In this document: positions 26,185 through 32,256 of the stretch, piece after piece
Layout: every line of letters begins with the position of its first letter
Position numbering within the stretch: position 1 is the stretch's first letter
Assembly (NCBI GenBank): GCA_012513855.1
Contig: JAAZBK010000509.1
Coordinates: forward strand, 1-32,256
Source: Acidimicrobiales bacterium
GTDB taxonomy: Bacteria > Actinomycetota > Acidimicrobiia > Acidimicrobiales > Iamiaceae
DNA: 32,256 bases
Direction: 5' to 3'
The notes under the pieces: generated by a model
Told to the model about the DNA's origin: nothing
Seen by the model: only the letters and a program-made list of their open reading frames with translations
Databases searched by the model: none
Program-made: the position numbers and the translations under genes

Positions 26185-26214
26185 ACCACACCGCTGAAAC
26201 TACGCCGGTGTGGT
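26185..26214. promoter_or_regulatory. 9-bp inverted repeat over the merR promoter
   Basis: ACCACACCG-N12-CGGTGTGGT has perfect 9-bp arms. The spacer contains AAACTA, i.e. TAGTTT on the minus strand (26198-26203), a -10 box that would give a ~50-nt leader to merR. A dyad centred on the promoter is a typical MerR-family binding arrangement, so autoregulation is plausible. Confidence 0.5.
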
Positions 26215-26304
26215 ACGCCCACAGTACGGGTACTCCGCGCGCCGGTCAACCATGGGGACGGCGGGGCATGGGGACGCGACGGGGATCAGGCCGGCGCGGG
26301 CAGC

Positions 26305-26796
26305 TCAGATGGCGAAGTCCTCGGGGTCGACCGAGTTGATGAAGTCCTTGAACTGCTCCACCACCTCTTCTTGGACCTCGGGCTCGCCCTCGGCCTCGTC
26401 GGGGTAGGCGGCCTCGTCGAGCACCTCTTCGGCCGCGTAGATCGGCGAACCCGTGCGTGCGGCCAGGGCCAGGGCGTCGGACGGCCGGGATGACACGGTG
26501 TGGGTGCCGTCGCTCCCGTGCAGTTCCAGCTCCGCGTGGAACACGCCTTCGCGAAGCTCGGTGACCACGATCTTCTCGAGGCTCACGCCCAGGTCGTCGA
26601 GTACGTCGCGCAGGAGGTCGTGGGTCATCGGCCGGGGCGTGACCACCTCTTCGAGGGCAAAGGCGATGGCGGTGGCCTCGGGGGCACCGATGAAGATCGG
26701 CAGAACCCGCTGGTCGCCGCCCACCTCCCGCAGGAGCGCGATCGGTGAGCTGCTCGGCATCTCAACACGCACTCCGACGAGCTCCATCTCGACCAC
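26305..26796 (-). CDS. bifunctional nuclease domain protein (DUF151)
   Basis: 163 aa. DUF151 proteins have been reported to have DNase and RNase activity in plants and bacteria; the cellular role is unclear. The sequence follows the family closely: LPIFIGAPEATAIAFALEEV, RPMTHDLLRDVLDDLGVSLEKIVVTEL, FHAELELHG, SSRPSDALALAARTGSPIYAAEEVL. The C-terminal ~35 residues are strongly acidic (DEAEGEPEVQEEVVEQF). GTG 26796 has a TAGGGT box 6 nt upstream; ATG 26787 three codons later is the alternative. DUF151 next to an FtsR-type MerR and Rv1830-like MerR is conserved in mycobacteria (Rv1829). Confidence 0.93.
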   Translation of the reverse strand: MVEMELVGVRVEMPSSSPIALLREVGGDQRVLPIFIGAPEATAIAFALEEVVTPRPMTHDLLRDVLDDLGVSLEKIVVTELREGVFHAELELHGSDGTHTVSSRPSDALALAARTGSPIYAAEEVLDEAAYPDEAEGEPEVQEEVVEQFKDFINSVDPEDFAI

Positions 26797-26802
26797 GGAT
26801 CC

Positions 26803-26808
26803 ACCCTA
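26803..26808 (-). promoter_or_regulatory. -10 box (TAGGGT) of the DUF151 gene
   Basis: TAGGGT on the minus strand ends 6 nt before GTG 26796; leaderless start inferred. Confidence 0.45.
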
Positions 26809-26837
26809 CCGCCGCTCGTTGCCGCTGTGGAGGCGGA

Positions 26838-27425
26838 TCAGGCGGGCTGCTGCGAGGCTCCGTAGAGGGCGGGCACGTGACGATCGGGATCGTCGACCAG
26901 CGCGGTTCCGTCGACCGCCCACAGGTCGACCAGGTTGCGGTAGCGGCCCGCGTAGTCGAGGCCGTAGCCGAGCAGGAAGCGATCGGGTGCCTCGAACGCG
27001 GCGTAGTCGGGGCTGGCGGGAAGCAGCCGTCGGGCCGGCTTGTCGGCGAGGGTCGCCACCTTGATCGAGCGGGGCGACCCCGCCGCCAGGTGACGTGTGA
27101 TGAAGTCGGCGGTGAGACCGGTGTCGAAGGTGCCGGTGACCACGACCACCTCGGCGTCGGTCACCGAGCGCTCGACGTCCTTCACCAGCCGCGCCCGCTT
27201 CTCGTTGCCGTCGAACGGGGCTATCCCGATGAACTCGACGTGGACCGGGACGTCCAACTCCCGAACGACGTCGGCGAGGAACATCACCGAGCCCTTGAGC
27301 ACCGACACCACCGTGAGACCGCGGGGATGGTCGGCCTCGATCTCCGCGGCCACGCGGGCCACCTGGCGCCGGATCTCCGCGTGGTCGGCGACGAGCAGGA
27401 GGTCGGGGTCTGGAGTCCCCGACAC
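26838..27425 (-). CDS. hpt: hypoxanthine phosphoribosyltransferase-like protein with altered PRPP loop
   Basis: 195 aa. HPRT salvages hypoxanthine and guanine using PRPP. The type I phosphoribosyltransferase fold is evident: VVSVLKGSVMFLADVVREL, FIGIAPFDGNEKRARLVKDVE, KVATLADKPARRLLP and FLLGYGLDYAGRYRNLVDLWAVD (purine-binding end). But the PRPP-binding motif, normally (V/I)EDI(V/I)DTG, reads VTGTFDTG (residues 96-103): the Glu-Asp pair that contacts the ribose is Thr-Gly, while DTG is kept. The enzyme may be weak, altered in substrate, or regulatory. The GTG start is 1 nt after the ftsR-like stop, so co-transcribed. The gene symbol is tentative because of this change. Confidence 0.82.
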   Translation of the reverse strand: MSGTPDPDLLLVADHAEIRRQVARVAAEIEADHPRGLTVVSVLKGSVMFLADVVRELDVPVHVEFIGIAPFDGNEKRARLVKDVERSVTDAEVVVVTGTFDTGLTADFITRHLAAGSPRSIKVATLADKPARRLLPASPDYAAFEAPDRFLLGYGLDYAGRYRNLVDLWAVDGTALVDDPDRHVPALYGASQQPA

Positions 27426-27426
27426 G

Positions 27427-28371
27427 TCAGGCCCGGTCGAGGTGCTTGCGGAGGTTGGCTCTCAGCAGCGCGGCGCGCAGGTCGTGGCCGTGGTCGGCCA
27501 GTTCCTCGACCAGCTCCACCGCCTGGCGCCGAGCCTCGGGGTTGCGCTGCTTGAGCAACGGCATGGCGAGCTGCTCTAGGAAGCCGGCTTCGCGTTCGGC
27601 CGCCACCTTGTACATGCGCAGGTGGCGGGCGCCGATCCCGTGGTCGATGAACGAGGCCGCCTTGCGGGCGATGACGAGGGCGTCGCCGTCGTAGTAGGTG
27701 TCGTCGCCCATGGCCCGGCCGACCACCAAGCCGAACTTCTCGAGCTCGCGCAACGACTCCTCGGTGAGGCCTGCGGCGGCCTGCAGCTCGGCGGCGGTGA
27801 GGTTGACCTCGGTGACCTCGGCGCTCAGCTGCACCTTGCGCGCCCTGGGGGCCTCGGCTCCGCCGCGCCCGCTCTTGGCCAGGTCGGCCATCCAGATCGG
27901 CTGGGGCCGGTCGGCGTCATCGAGCTCTCCGGCCGGCATCGATGCACGCACCTTCGACCCCGCCGATGCGGCCGTGCCGCCTGACCCGGTTCCGGTCGCG
28001 CTGGCCGGGGCTGCCGCCGGTGCCGGATCGGACCCGCCGTCGGGGCTGAAAGGAAGGGGCCCGGTGGAGCCGGCGGGGCCGGTGCCGGACGCGGAGTCGG
28101 GACCGGCGGGAGCGTCCGGCGAGCCGTCGGCCAGGCGGTCCTTGATGACCTTCAGGGGCAGGAAGTTCTCGCGCTGCTGGGTGAGGATCCACCGCAGGCG
28201 TTCGATGTCTGTGCCGTAGAACTTGCGATAGCCGGACGGCGTGCGCTCGGGATCGATCAGGCCCTGGCTCTCCAGGAAGCGGATCTTGGAGATGGTGACG
28301 TCGGGGAACTCCTCCTGGAGGAGCGTGAGGACCTCGCCTATCGACAGGTGCTGGTCGCCCACCTCAGGCAC
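27427..28371 (-). CDS. ftsR: MerR-family regulator of the FtsR type
   Basis: 314 aa. The N-terminal DNA-binding domain reads LSIGEVLTLLQEEFPDVTISKIRFLESQGLIDPERTPSGYRKF, the FtsR/Rv1828 form of MerR; FtsR of corynebacteria activates ftsZ. A linker of roughly 60 residues rich in Gly, Ser, Ala and Pro (GPAGSTGPLPFSPDGGSDP) is longer than in the mycobacterial protein. The C-terminal domain (VNLTAAELQAAAGLTEESLRELEKFGLVVGR, YYDGDALVIARKAASFIDHGIGARHLRMYK) resembles a second degenerate winged helix. GTG 28371 overlaps the FHA gene stop by 8 nt, so the two are co-translated. Targets in this organism are inferred only. Confidence 0.9.
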   Translation of the reverse strand: MPEVGDQHLSIGEVLTLLQEEFPDVTISKIRFLESQGLIDPERTPSGYRKFYGTDIERLRWILTQQRENFLPLKVIKDRLADGSPDAPAGPDSASGTGPAGSTGPLPFSPDGGSDPAPAAAPASATGTGSGGTAASAGSKVRASMPAGELDDADRPQPIWMADLAKSGRGGAEAPRARKVQLSAEVTEVNLTAAELQAAAGLTEESLRELEKFGLVVGRAMGDDTYYDGDALVIARKAASFIDHGIGARHLRMYKVAAEREAGFLEQLAMPLLKQRNPEARRQAVELVEELADHGHDLRAALLRANLRKHLDRA

Positions 28372-28840
28372 CGCCGCCGGCGATGAACACCAGCTTGAAC
28401 CGACCGACCTGAAGCTCGTCTCCGTTGTTCAGCGGGACGTCGCCTTCGATGATGCGCTGGTTCACGTAGGTGCCGTTGAGCGATCCGACGTCTCTCACCA
28501 CGTAGCCCGACGTGGTTCGCTCCAGTTCGACGTGGCGCCGCGAGACCGTGACGTCGTCGAGGAAGATGTCGGAGTCGGGGTGGCGGCCGGCGGTGGTTAT
28601 GACGTGCTCGAGCGCGAACTCCGACCCCGAGTTGGGGCCCCGGGTGGCGATGAGCACTCCCCCGCTGGGAACGTCGTGGACGTCGACCTCCACCTCGTCG
28701 AGGGCACCCTGGGGGTCGATGGCGAAGGTGATGGTGCGAGGTTCCTCGTCTGAGCGCGGCAGGGACTGGCCGCACGAGGAGCAGAAGTTCGCTCCCGGCT
28801 GGTTCCCGTGACCGCAGTTCGTGCAGAAGATCTCGACCAC
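28364..28840 (-). CDS. FHA-domain protein with N-terminal zinc ribbon (GarA-like)
   Basis: 158 aa. The FHA domain (residues ~60-155) is very close to mycobacterial GarA: TTAGRHPDSDIFLDDVTVSRRHVEL and VVRDVGSLNGTYVNQR contain the phosphothreonine-binding Arg, Ser, Asn residues. GarA switches 2-oxoglutarate metabolism by binding 2-oxoglutarate dehydrogenase and glutamate dehydrogenase when unphosphorylated. Here, however, the N-terminus is a zinc ribbon (FCTNCGHGNQPGANFCSSCG) and the Thr-Thr phosphorylation motif of GarA is not visible (DEEPRTITFAID instead). So the partner-binding face may be kept while its control differs. GTG 28840 lies 9 nt from the gcvH stop. Operon with gcvH and ftsR. Confidence 0.9.
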   Translation of the reverse strand: MVEIFCTNCGHGNQPGANFCSSCGQSLPRSDEEPRTITFAIDPQGALDEVEVDVHDVPSGGVLIATRGPNSGSEFALEHVITTAGRHPDSDIFLDDVTVSRRHVELERTTSGYVVRDVGSLNGTYVNQRIIEGDVPLNNGDELQVGRFKLVFIAGGGA

Positions 28841-28849
28841 CCCTGAGGC

Positions 28850-29224
28850 TCAGCCCTCGATGAGCTTGCGGTAGGCGTCGGCGTCGAGCAGGGACCCGCC
28901 CGAGTCGTCGGTCTCGATAACGAAGATCCAGCCGTCGCCGTAGGGATCCGAGTTGAGGAGCTCGGGGGTGCCGTCGAGTGCTTCGTTCACCTCGACGATG
29001 CGTCCTGCCACCGGGGCGTAGATGTCGGACACCGACTTGGTGGACTCGACCTCGCTGATCGAAGCCCCGGCCTCGACGTCGGCCCCGACCTCGGGTACCT
29101 GGACGAACACGACGTCGCCCAGCGCGTCCTGGGCGTAGTCGGTGATGCCGACGCGGAGCCGACCGTCCTCGGCTCGGATCCATTCGTGGTCGGCGGAGTA
29201 CCGAAGATCGTCAGGGATGTCCAT
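28850..29224 (-). CDS. gcvH: glycine cleavage system H protein
   Basis: 124 aa, normal length. GcvH carries aminomethyl-lipoate between the P, T and L proteins. The N-terminus DIPDDLRYSADHEWIR and the lipoylation site VESTKSVSDIYAP (Lys63) are clear, as is GDGWIFVIE near the end. ATG 29224 has a TAGCCT box 8 nt upstream, implying a leaderless first gene of the gcvH-FHA-ftsR-hpt group. gcvL (dihydrolipoamide dehydrogenase) is not in the window. Confidence 0.96.
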   Translation of the reverse strand: MDIPDDLRYSADHEWIRAEDGRLRVGITDYAQDALGDVVFVQVPEVGADVEAGASISEVESTKSVSDIYAPVAGRIVEVNEALDGTPELLNSDPYGDGWIFVIETDDSGGSLLDADAYRKLIEG

Positions 29225-29232
29225 GGACGGCG

Positions 29233-29238
29233 AGGCTA
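29233..29238 (-). promoter_or_regulatory. -10 box (TAGCCT) of gcvH
   Basis: TAGCCT on the minus strand ends 8 nt before ATG 29224, with no Shine-Dalgarno sequence; probable start of the gcvH-FHA-ftsR-hpt transcript. Confidence 0.45.
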
Positions 29239-29285
29239 TCCCACGCGGCCGTGGCGGCGGATCCGTGTGCGGAGGACCCGAGCCA

Positions 29286-31772
29286 TCAGCGCAGCGTCTG
29301 GCGGATGCGGCGGACGTACTCCTCGGCCAGCGCCCTGGCCCCGGCCATATCGCTGCTCTCGGCCCAGATGTGGGTGACCGGTTCCTCCGGGTCGGGCAGG
29401 GCGAGGACCCAGCCGTTCTCGTGGAACACCTTGACGCCGTCGATGAGCTCCAGGCGCCGGTCCTTGCTCAGCTCCACGAGCGTGCGCATCACGAGCCCCT
29501 TCTGCTCCCACGGGGTGACGACCTGCTCACGGGCGATGAACGTGCGGGGCAGGGACTCGGTGACCGCCGACAGGGTCGTGGTCTCCTTGGCGAGGAGCTC
29601 CAGCAGCTTGAGCAAGGCCGCACCGGCGTCGAACGCCGGGAGGAAGCCGGGAAGGATGAAGCCGCCGTCGCCGCTCGCCGCGAAGCCGACGCCCGGCTCG
29701 ATGGCCGCTGCCATGAGGGCCCCAGTGGAGGTCTTGGTGCGCTGTATGCCCACCCCGTGGGGCTCGACCAGCGACTCGACCTGGGAGGTGACGTTGACCG
29801 GCAGCGCGATGCGGTCGCCGAGCAGGTGACCGGCCACGAGGCTGACGTAGGCCAGGCGGGCCTCGTCGTCGGTGAGTACGCGCCCGGTGTCGTCGACGAG
29901 GGTGAGGTGCTCGCCGTCGGCGTCGATCACCACGCCGAGGTTGGCGCCCGACGCCTGGACGAGGCGCGACACGTTGGCCACGGCTTCCTGGCGGTCCATC
30001 TGGATTCGCTGGCGGGTGGACGCGAACGGGTTGACGCCCAGCACGTCGGCGCCGACCTTGGCGAGCACGCTCGGCATCACGAACGCCGTGGTGCCGTAGC
30101 TGTAGTCGACCACCAGCTTGAACTGGGCGTCGCGAACCGCCGGCAGGTCGACCGTCGACCCGAGGGCCTCGGTGTAGTGCTCGAGGGCACGCGACGGGAA
30201 CGAGATGTCGCCGATCTCACCGGCCAGCACCCGGCGGAAGTCCTCCCGGTTGAGGAGCCGCTCGACCTTGCGCTGGGCGCCTTCGGTGATGTCGATGCCC
30301 TTGTCGTCGAAGAAGCGGATCACGACCGACTGGGAGTCGCCCTCCACCAGGCGGATGGTCACCCCCGCGCTGATCTGGGGCGACCGGGCCAGGTACCGGG
30401 TGACCGGGACGCTCGCCGTCTCGAGGTCGGTGACGTTGATCCCGCCCGCGTTCAGGCCCGAGATGAACGCCCGCTTCAGCATGCGCGCCGCCCGCGACGA
30501 ATCACGCGAGATGGCCACGGTGGAGTCCTTCCGCAAGGTGGTGGCGAAGGCCATGGCCACCCGCGCTGCAAGCTCCGGGCTGATGTCGACGTTGGCCAGG
30601 CCCGACACGCCCACGCGGCCGAACAGGCTGCGTGCCCCCTTGGACTCCCAGACGATCGACGCGTTGACCACCGCGCCCGCCTCCACCGTCTTGAACGGGT
30701 ACACCTTCACGCCCTGGGCGATGTGGGCGTCCTCCCCGATGAAGCACTCGTCGCCCACCACCGAGCCGTCCTCGCACCGGGCGCCACGCCGCAGGTCGGA
30801 CGAGCGACCCACGACCGTGCCCCGCAGGTGCACGCCCTCGGCCAGGTAGGCGTTGTCGTGGACCACGCTGCGCTGGAGGTCGGCGTCGCCTCGCACGCGC
30901 ACGTTGCGGCCCAGGACCGTGTAGTCGCGGATCCTGGCTCCGGCCTCGATGCGGCAGTTCTCACCGACGATGGCGAAGCCGTCGATGGTGGCGTCGGGGT
31001 GGATGTCGGCCCCCTCCCCCAGCCATACGCCCCGGCCGAGCTCGAAGCCGGGAACGTCGACCCGGACCCGGCCGTCCATCACGTCCTTGTGGGCCGAGAC
31101 GTAGGCCTCCAGCGTGCCGACGTCCTCCCAGTACCCGGTGGCCACCGCACCGAAGACCCGCTTGCCGTCGGCCATCAGCGCGGGGAACACCTCGCTGGAG
31201 AAGTCGACCGACCGGTCGGGCTCGATGTAGTCGAAGATCTCCGGTTCTAGGACGAAGATGCCGGTGTTGATGGTGTCGCTGAAGACCTCGCCCCAGGTGG
31301 GCTTCTCCAGGAAGCGTTCGATGGAGCCGTCGGGCCGGGTGATCACGATCCCGAACTCCAGCGGGTTCTCCACCGACACCAGGCCGATGGTGGCCACGGC
31401 GTCGTTGGCCTCGTGGACCTTGATGATCTCGTCGAGGTCTATGTCGGTGAGGACGTCGCCCGATATCACCAGGAAGCGCTCGTCGAGCTCGCTCATTGCG
31501 TTGCGGACCGATCCCGCCGTGCCGAGGGGCTGGTCCTCGGTGGCGTAGACCATCCGCACGCCGAACTCCGACCCGTCACCGAAGTAGGTGCGGATCTGGT
31601 TCGCCAGGTACGCCACCGTCACCACGATCTCGTCGATGTCGTGGCGCTTCAACAGATCGATGATGTGCTCCATCATCGGTCGGTTGGCCAGGGGAAGCAT
31701 CGGCTTCGGGCAGTTCGAGGTGAGGGGGCGAAGCCGCGTGCCTTCGCCGCCGGCCATGATCACAGCCTTCAT
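29286..31772 (-). CDS. mannose-1-phosphate guanylyltransferase-type NDP-sugar pyrophosphorylase fused to a degenerate phosphomannomutase domain
   Basis: 828 aa, three parts. Residues 1-235: nucleotidyltransferase with AVIMAGGEGTRLRPLTSNCPKPMLP and VISGDVLTDID, the NTP-sugar site. Residues ~245-355: left-handed beta-helix with hexapeptide repeats (IVGENCRIEAGARIRDYTVLG). Residues ~375-828: phosphohexomutase fold (VAISRDSSRAARMLKRAFISGLNAGG). In active mutases the Ser loop is TASHNP and the metal loop DGDxDR; here they read VTIRLVEGDSQ and DADGEHLTL, so catalytic Ser and Arg are lost. This architecture occurs in Actinobacteria and cyanobacteria as a long pyrophosphorylase. The sugar is probably mannose or glucose-1-phosphate; not decided here. 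ATG 31772 follows a TAGGTT box. Confidence 0.9.
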   Translation of the reverse strand: MKAVIMAGGEGTRLRPLTSNCPKPMLPLANRPMMEHIIDLLKRHDIDEIVVTVAYLANQIRTYFGDGSEFGVRMVYATEDQPLGTAGSVRNAMSELDERFLVISGDVLTDIDLDEIIKVHEANDAVATIGLVSVENPLEFGIVITRPDGSIERFLEKPTWGEVFSDTINTGIFVLEPEIFDYIEPDRSVDFSSEVFPALMADGKRVFGAVATGYWEDVGTLEAYVSAHKDVMDGRVRVDVPGFELGRGVWLGEGADIHPDATIDGFAIVGENCRIEAGARIRDYTVLGRNVRVRGDADLQRSVVHDNAYLAEGVHLRGTVVGRSSDLRRGARCEDGSVVGDECFIGEDAHIAQGVKVYPFKTVEAGAVVNASIVWESKGARSLFGRVGVSGLANVDISPELAARVAMAFATTLRKDSTVAISRDSSRAARMLKRAFISGLNAGGINVTDLETASVPVTRYLARSPQISAGVTIRLVEGDSQSVVIRFFDDKGIDITEGAQRKVERLLNREDFRRVLAGEIGDISFPSRALEHYTEALGSTVDLPAVRDAQFKLVVDYSYGTTAFVMPSVLAKVGADVLGVNPFASTRQRIQMDRQEAVANVSRLVQASGANLGVVIDADGEHLTLVDDTGRVLTDDEARLAYVSLVAGHLLGDRIALPVNVTSQVESLVEPHGVGIQRTKTSTGALMAAAIEPGVGFAASGDGGFILPGFLPAFDAGAALLKLLELLAKETTTLSAVTESLPRTFIAREQVVTPWEQKGLVMRTLVELSKDRRLELIDGVKVFHENGWVLALPDPEEPVTHIWAESSDMAGARALAEEYVRRIRQTLR

Positions 31773-31780
31773 ATCCCTGC

Positions 31781-31786
31781 AACCTA
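31781..31786 (-). promoter_or_regulatory. -10 box (TAGGTT) of the pyrophosphorylase gene
   Basis: TAGGTT on the minus strand ends 8 nt before ATG 31772. AGGG between them is too close to the ATG for an ideal Shine-Dalgarno, so a leaderless or near-leaderless start is likely. Confidence 0.4.
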
Positions 31787-31796
31787 CCCCCGTGGA

Positions 31797-32256
31797 TCAG
31801 GCTGCAGTCCGGGCCCGCGCCGCGCGACCTTCCCGCAGAGCGTTCACCGCCATCGGCGCGTACATCGCCCACGCGACGTAGCTGAAGATGATCCCCGGGA
31901 TGCCGGTGACCCACGCCAACCACCCGGCCAGCTCATGCCAGCCGAGCGTGGAGTGCGATGCGAGGAACAGCGGGAAGGCCATCATCAACCCGAACGTCCC
32001 GGCCTTGCCGTACCAGGTGACGTCGATGCGCCGGGCGCCGAAGATCGCGATCACCACGGTGGTGAGCCCCACCACGACCTCGCGCACCAGCACGGCCACC
32101 GCGAACCACACCGGCACCGATCCGTCGATCAGGATTCCACCGACGCCAACGAAGAAGAGCAACCGATCGGCCACCGGATCGAGGATCTTCCCGAGCTCGG
32201 AGACCTGGTTCCAGTGGCGGGCGATGTAGCCGTCGATCCAGTCGGTGGTGCCCAGG
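31797..32256 (-). CDS. CDP-alcohol phosphatidyltransferase, C-terminal part (5' end outside window)
   Basis: At least 152 residues, open to the window edge. The family transfers a phosphatidyl group from CDP-diacylglycerol to an alcohol in the membrane (phosphatidylglycerol-phosphate or phosphatidylinositol-phosphate synthase types). The complete signature D-G-x2-A-R-x8-G-x3-D-x3-D is present as [23 protein letters not shown]. Three or four membrane segments follow ([70 protein letters not shown]). The track Met at 32174 is inside the family core, so the true start is outside. In mycobacteria pgsA2 occurs close to gcvH-garA, in keeping with this context. The alcohol acceptor is not decided. 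Confidence 0.92.
   Translation of the reverse strand, partial: LGTTDWIDGYIARHWNQVSELGKILDPVADRLLFFVGVGGILIDGSVPVWFAVAVLVREVVVGLTTVVIAIFGARRIDVTWYGKAGTFGLMMAFPLFLASHSTLGWHELAGWLAWVTGIPGIIFSYVAWAMYAPMAVNALREGRAARARTAA

Overview
This is a chromosomal segment of a high-GC actinobacterium. The closest gene-order match I recognise is general Actinobacteria: tatB-tatC-helY, and gcvH-FHA-MerR(FtsR)-DUF151-MerR(Rv1830-like)-gcvT/gcvP, both arranged much as in mycobacteria. The class Acidimicrobiia is my best guess from protein character (DUF4193-like acidic protein, two-domain ThyX, fused mannose-1-phosphate guanylyltransferase), but that is inference. No tRNA, rRNA, CRISPR array, insertion sequence or phage gene was seen. 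The window looks like core chromosome rather than an accessory island.

Layout. 1-1549: end of korA and all of korB (2-oxoglutarate:ferredoxin oxidoreductase, translationally coupled). 1578-2333 (-): glycerophosphodiester phosphodiesterase. 2456-7495 (+): a small Cys-rich protein, a 67-aa membrane protein, tatB, tatC, the Ski2-like helicase helY, and a stand-alone YegS/diacylglycerol-kinase C-terminal-like protein. 7527-13694 (+): MDR oxidoreductase, M20D amidohydrolase, long two-domain ThyX, DUF4193-like acidic protein, an unknown helical protein, a GNAT acetyltransferase and a Nudix hydrolase. 13713-16155 (-): enoyl-CoA hydratase and an RGG-rich protein. 16234-18639 (+): short UvrA paralogue. 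18717-19788 (-): small zinc-finger protein and a lipoprotein. 19937-23072 (+): tandem glycine riboswitch and gcvP. 23146-24051 (+): secreted lipoprotein. 24065-32256 (-): gcvT, PD-(D/E)XK-like protein, MerR, DUF151 nuclease, HPRT-like protein, FtsR-type MerR, zinc-ribbon FHA protein, gcvH, fused NDP-sugar pyrophosphorylase/pseudo-mutase, and a CDP-alcohol phosphatidyltransferase cut by the window edge.

How the genes work together. gcvP, gcvT and gcvH supply three proteins of the glycine cleavage system; gcvP sits behind a glycine riboswitch. The gcv genes enclose regulators of growth and division (FtsR-type MerR, a second MerR, a GarA-like FHA protein). tatB and tatC encode the twin-arginine translocon core.

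The most interesting signals are: (i) a recurring TANNNT box 6-9 nt before the start codon of twelve genes, implying widespread leaderless transcripts; (ii) two genes, helY and the PD-(D/E)XK-like gene, whose conserved N-termini have no ATG/GTG/TTG upstream, suggesting CTG starts; (iii) a tandem ThyX whose two signature motifs are degenerate in complementary ways; (iv) several enzymes with altered catalytic motifs (HPRT-like, pseudo-phosphomannomutase, orphan YegS C-domain); and (v) palindromes placed on promoters, including a perfect 20-bp one over a leaderless start. I found no multi-gene system that I could call wholly new.
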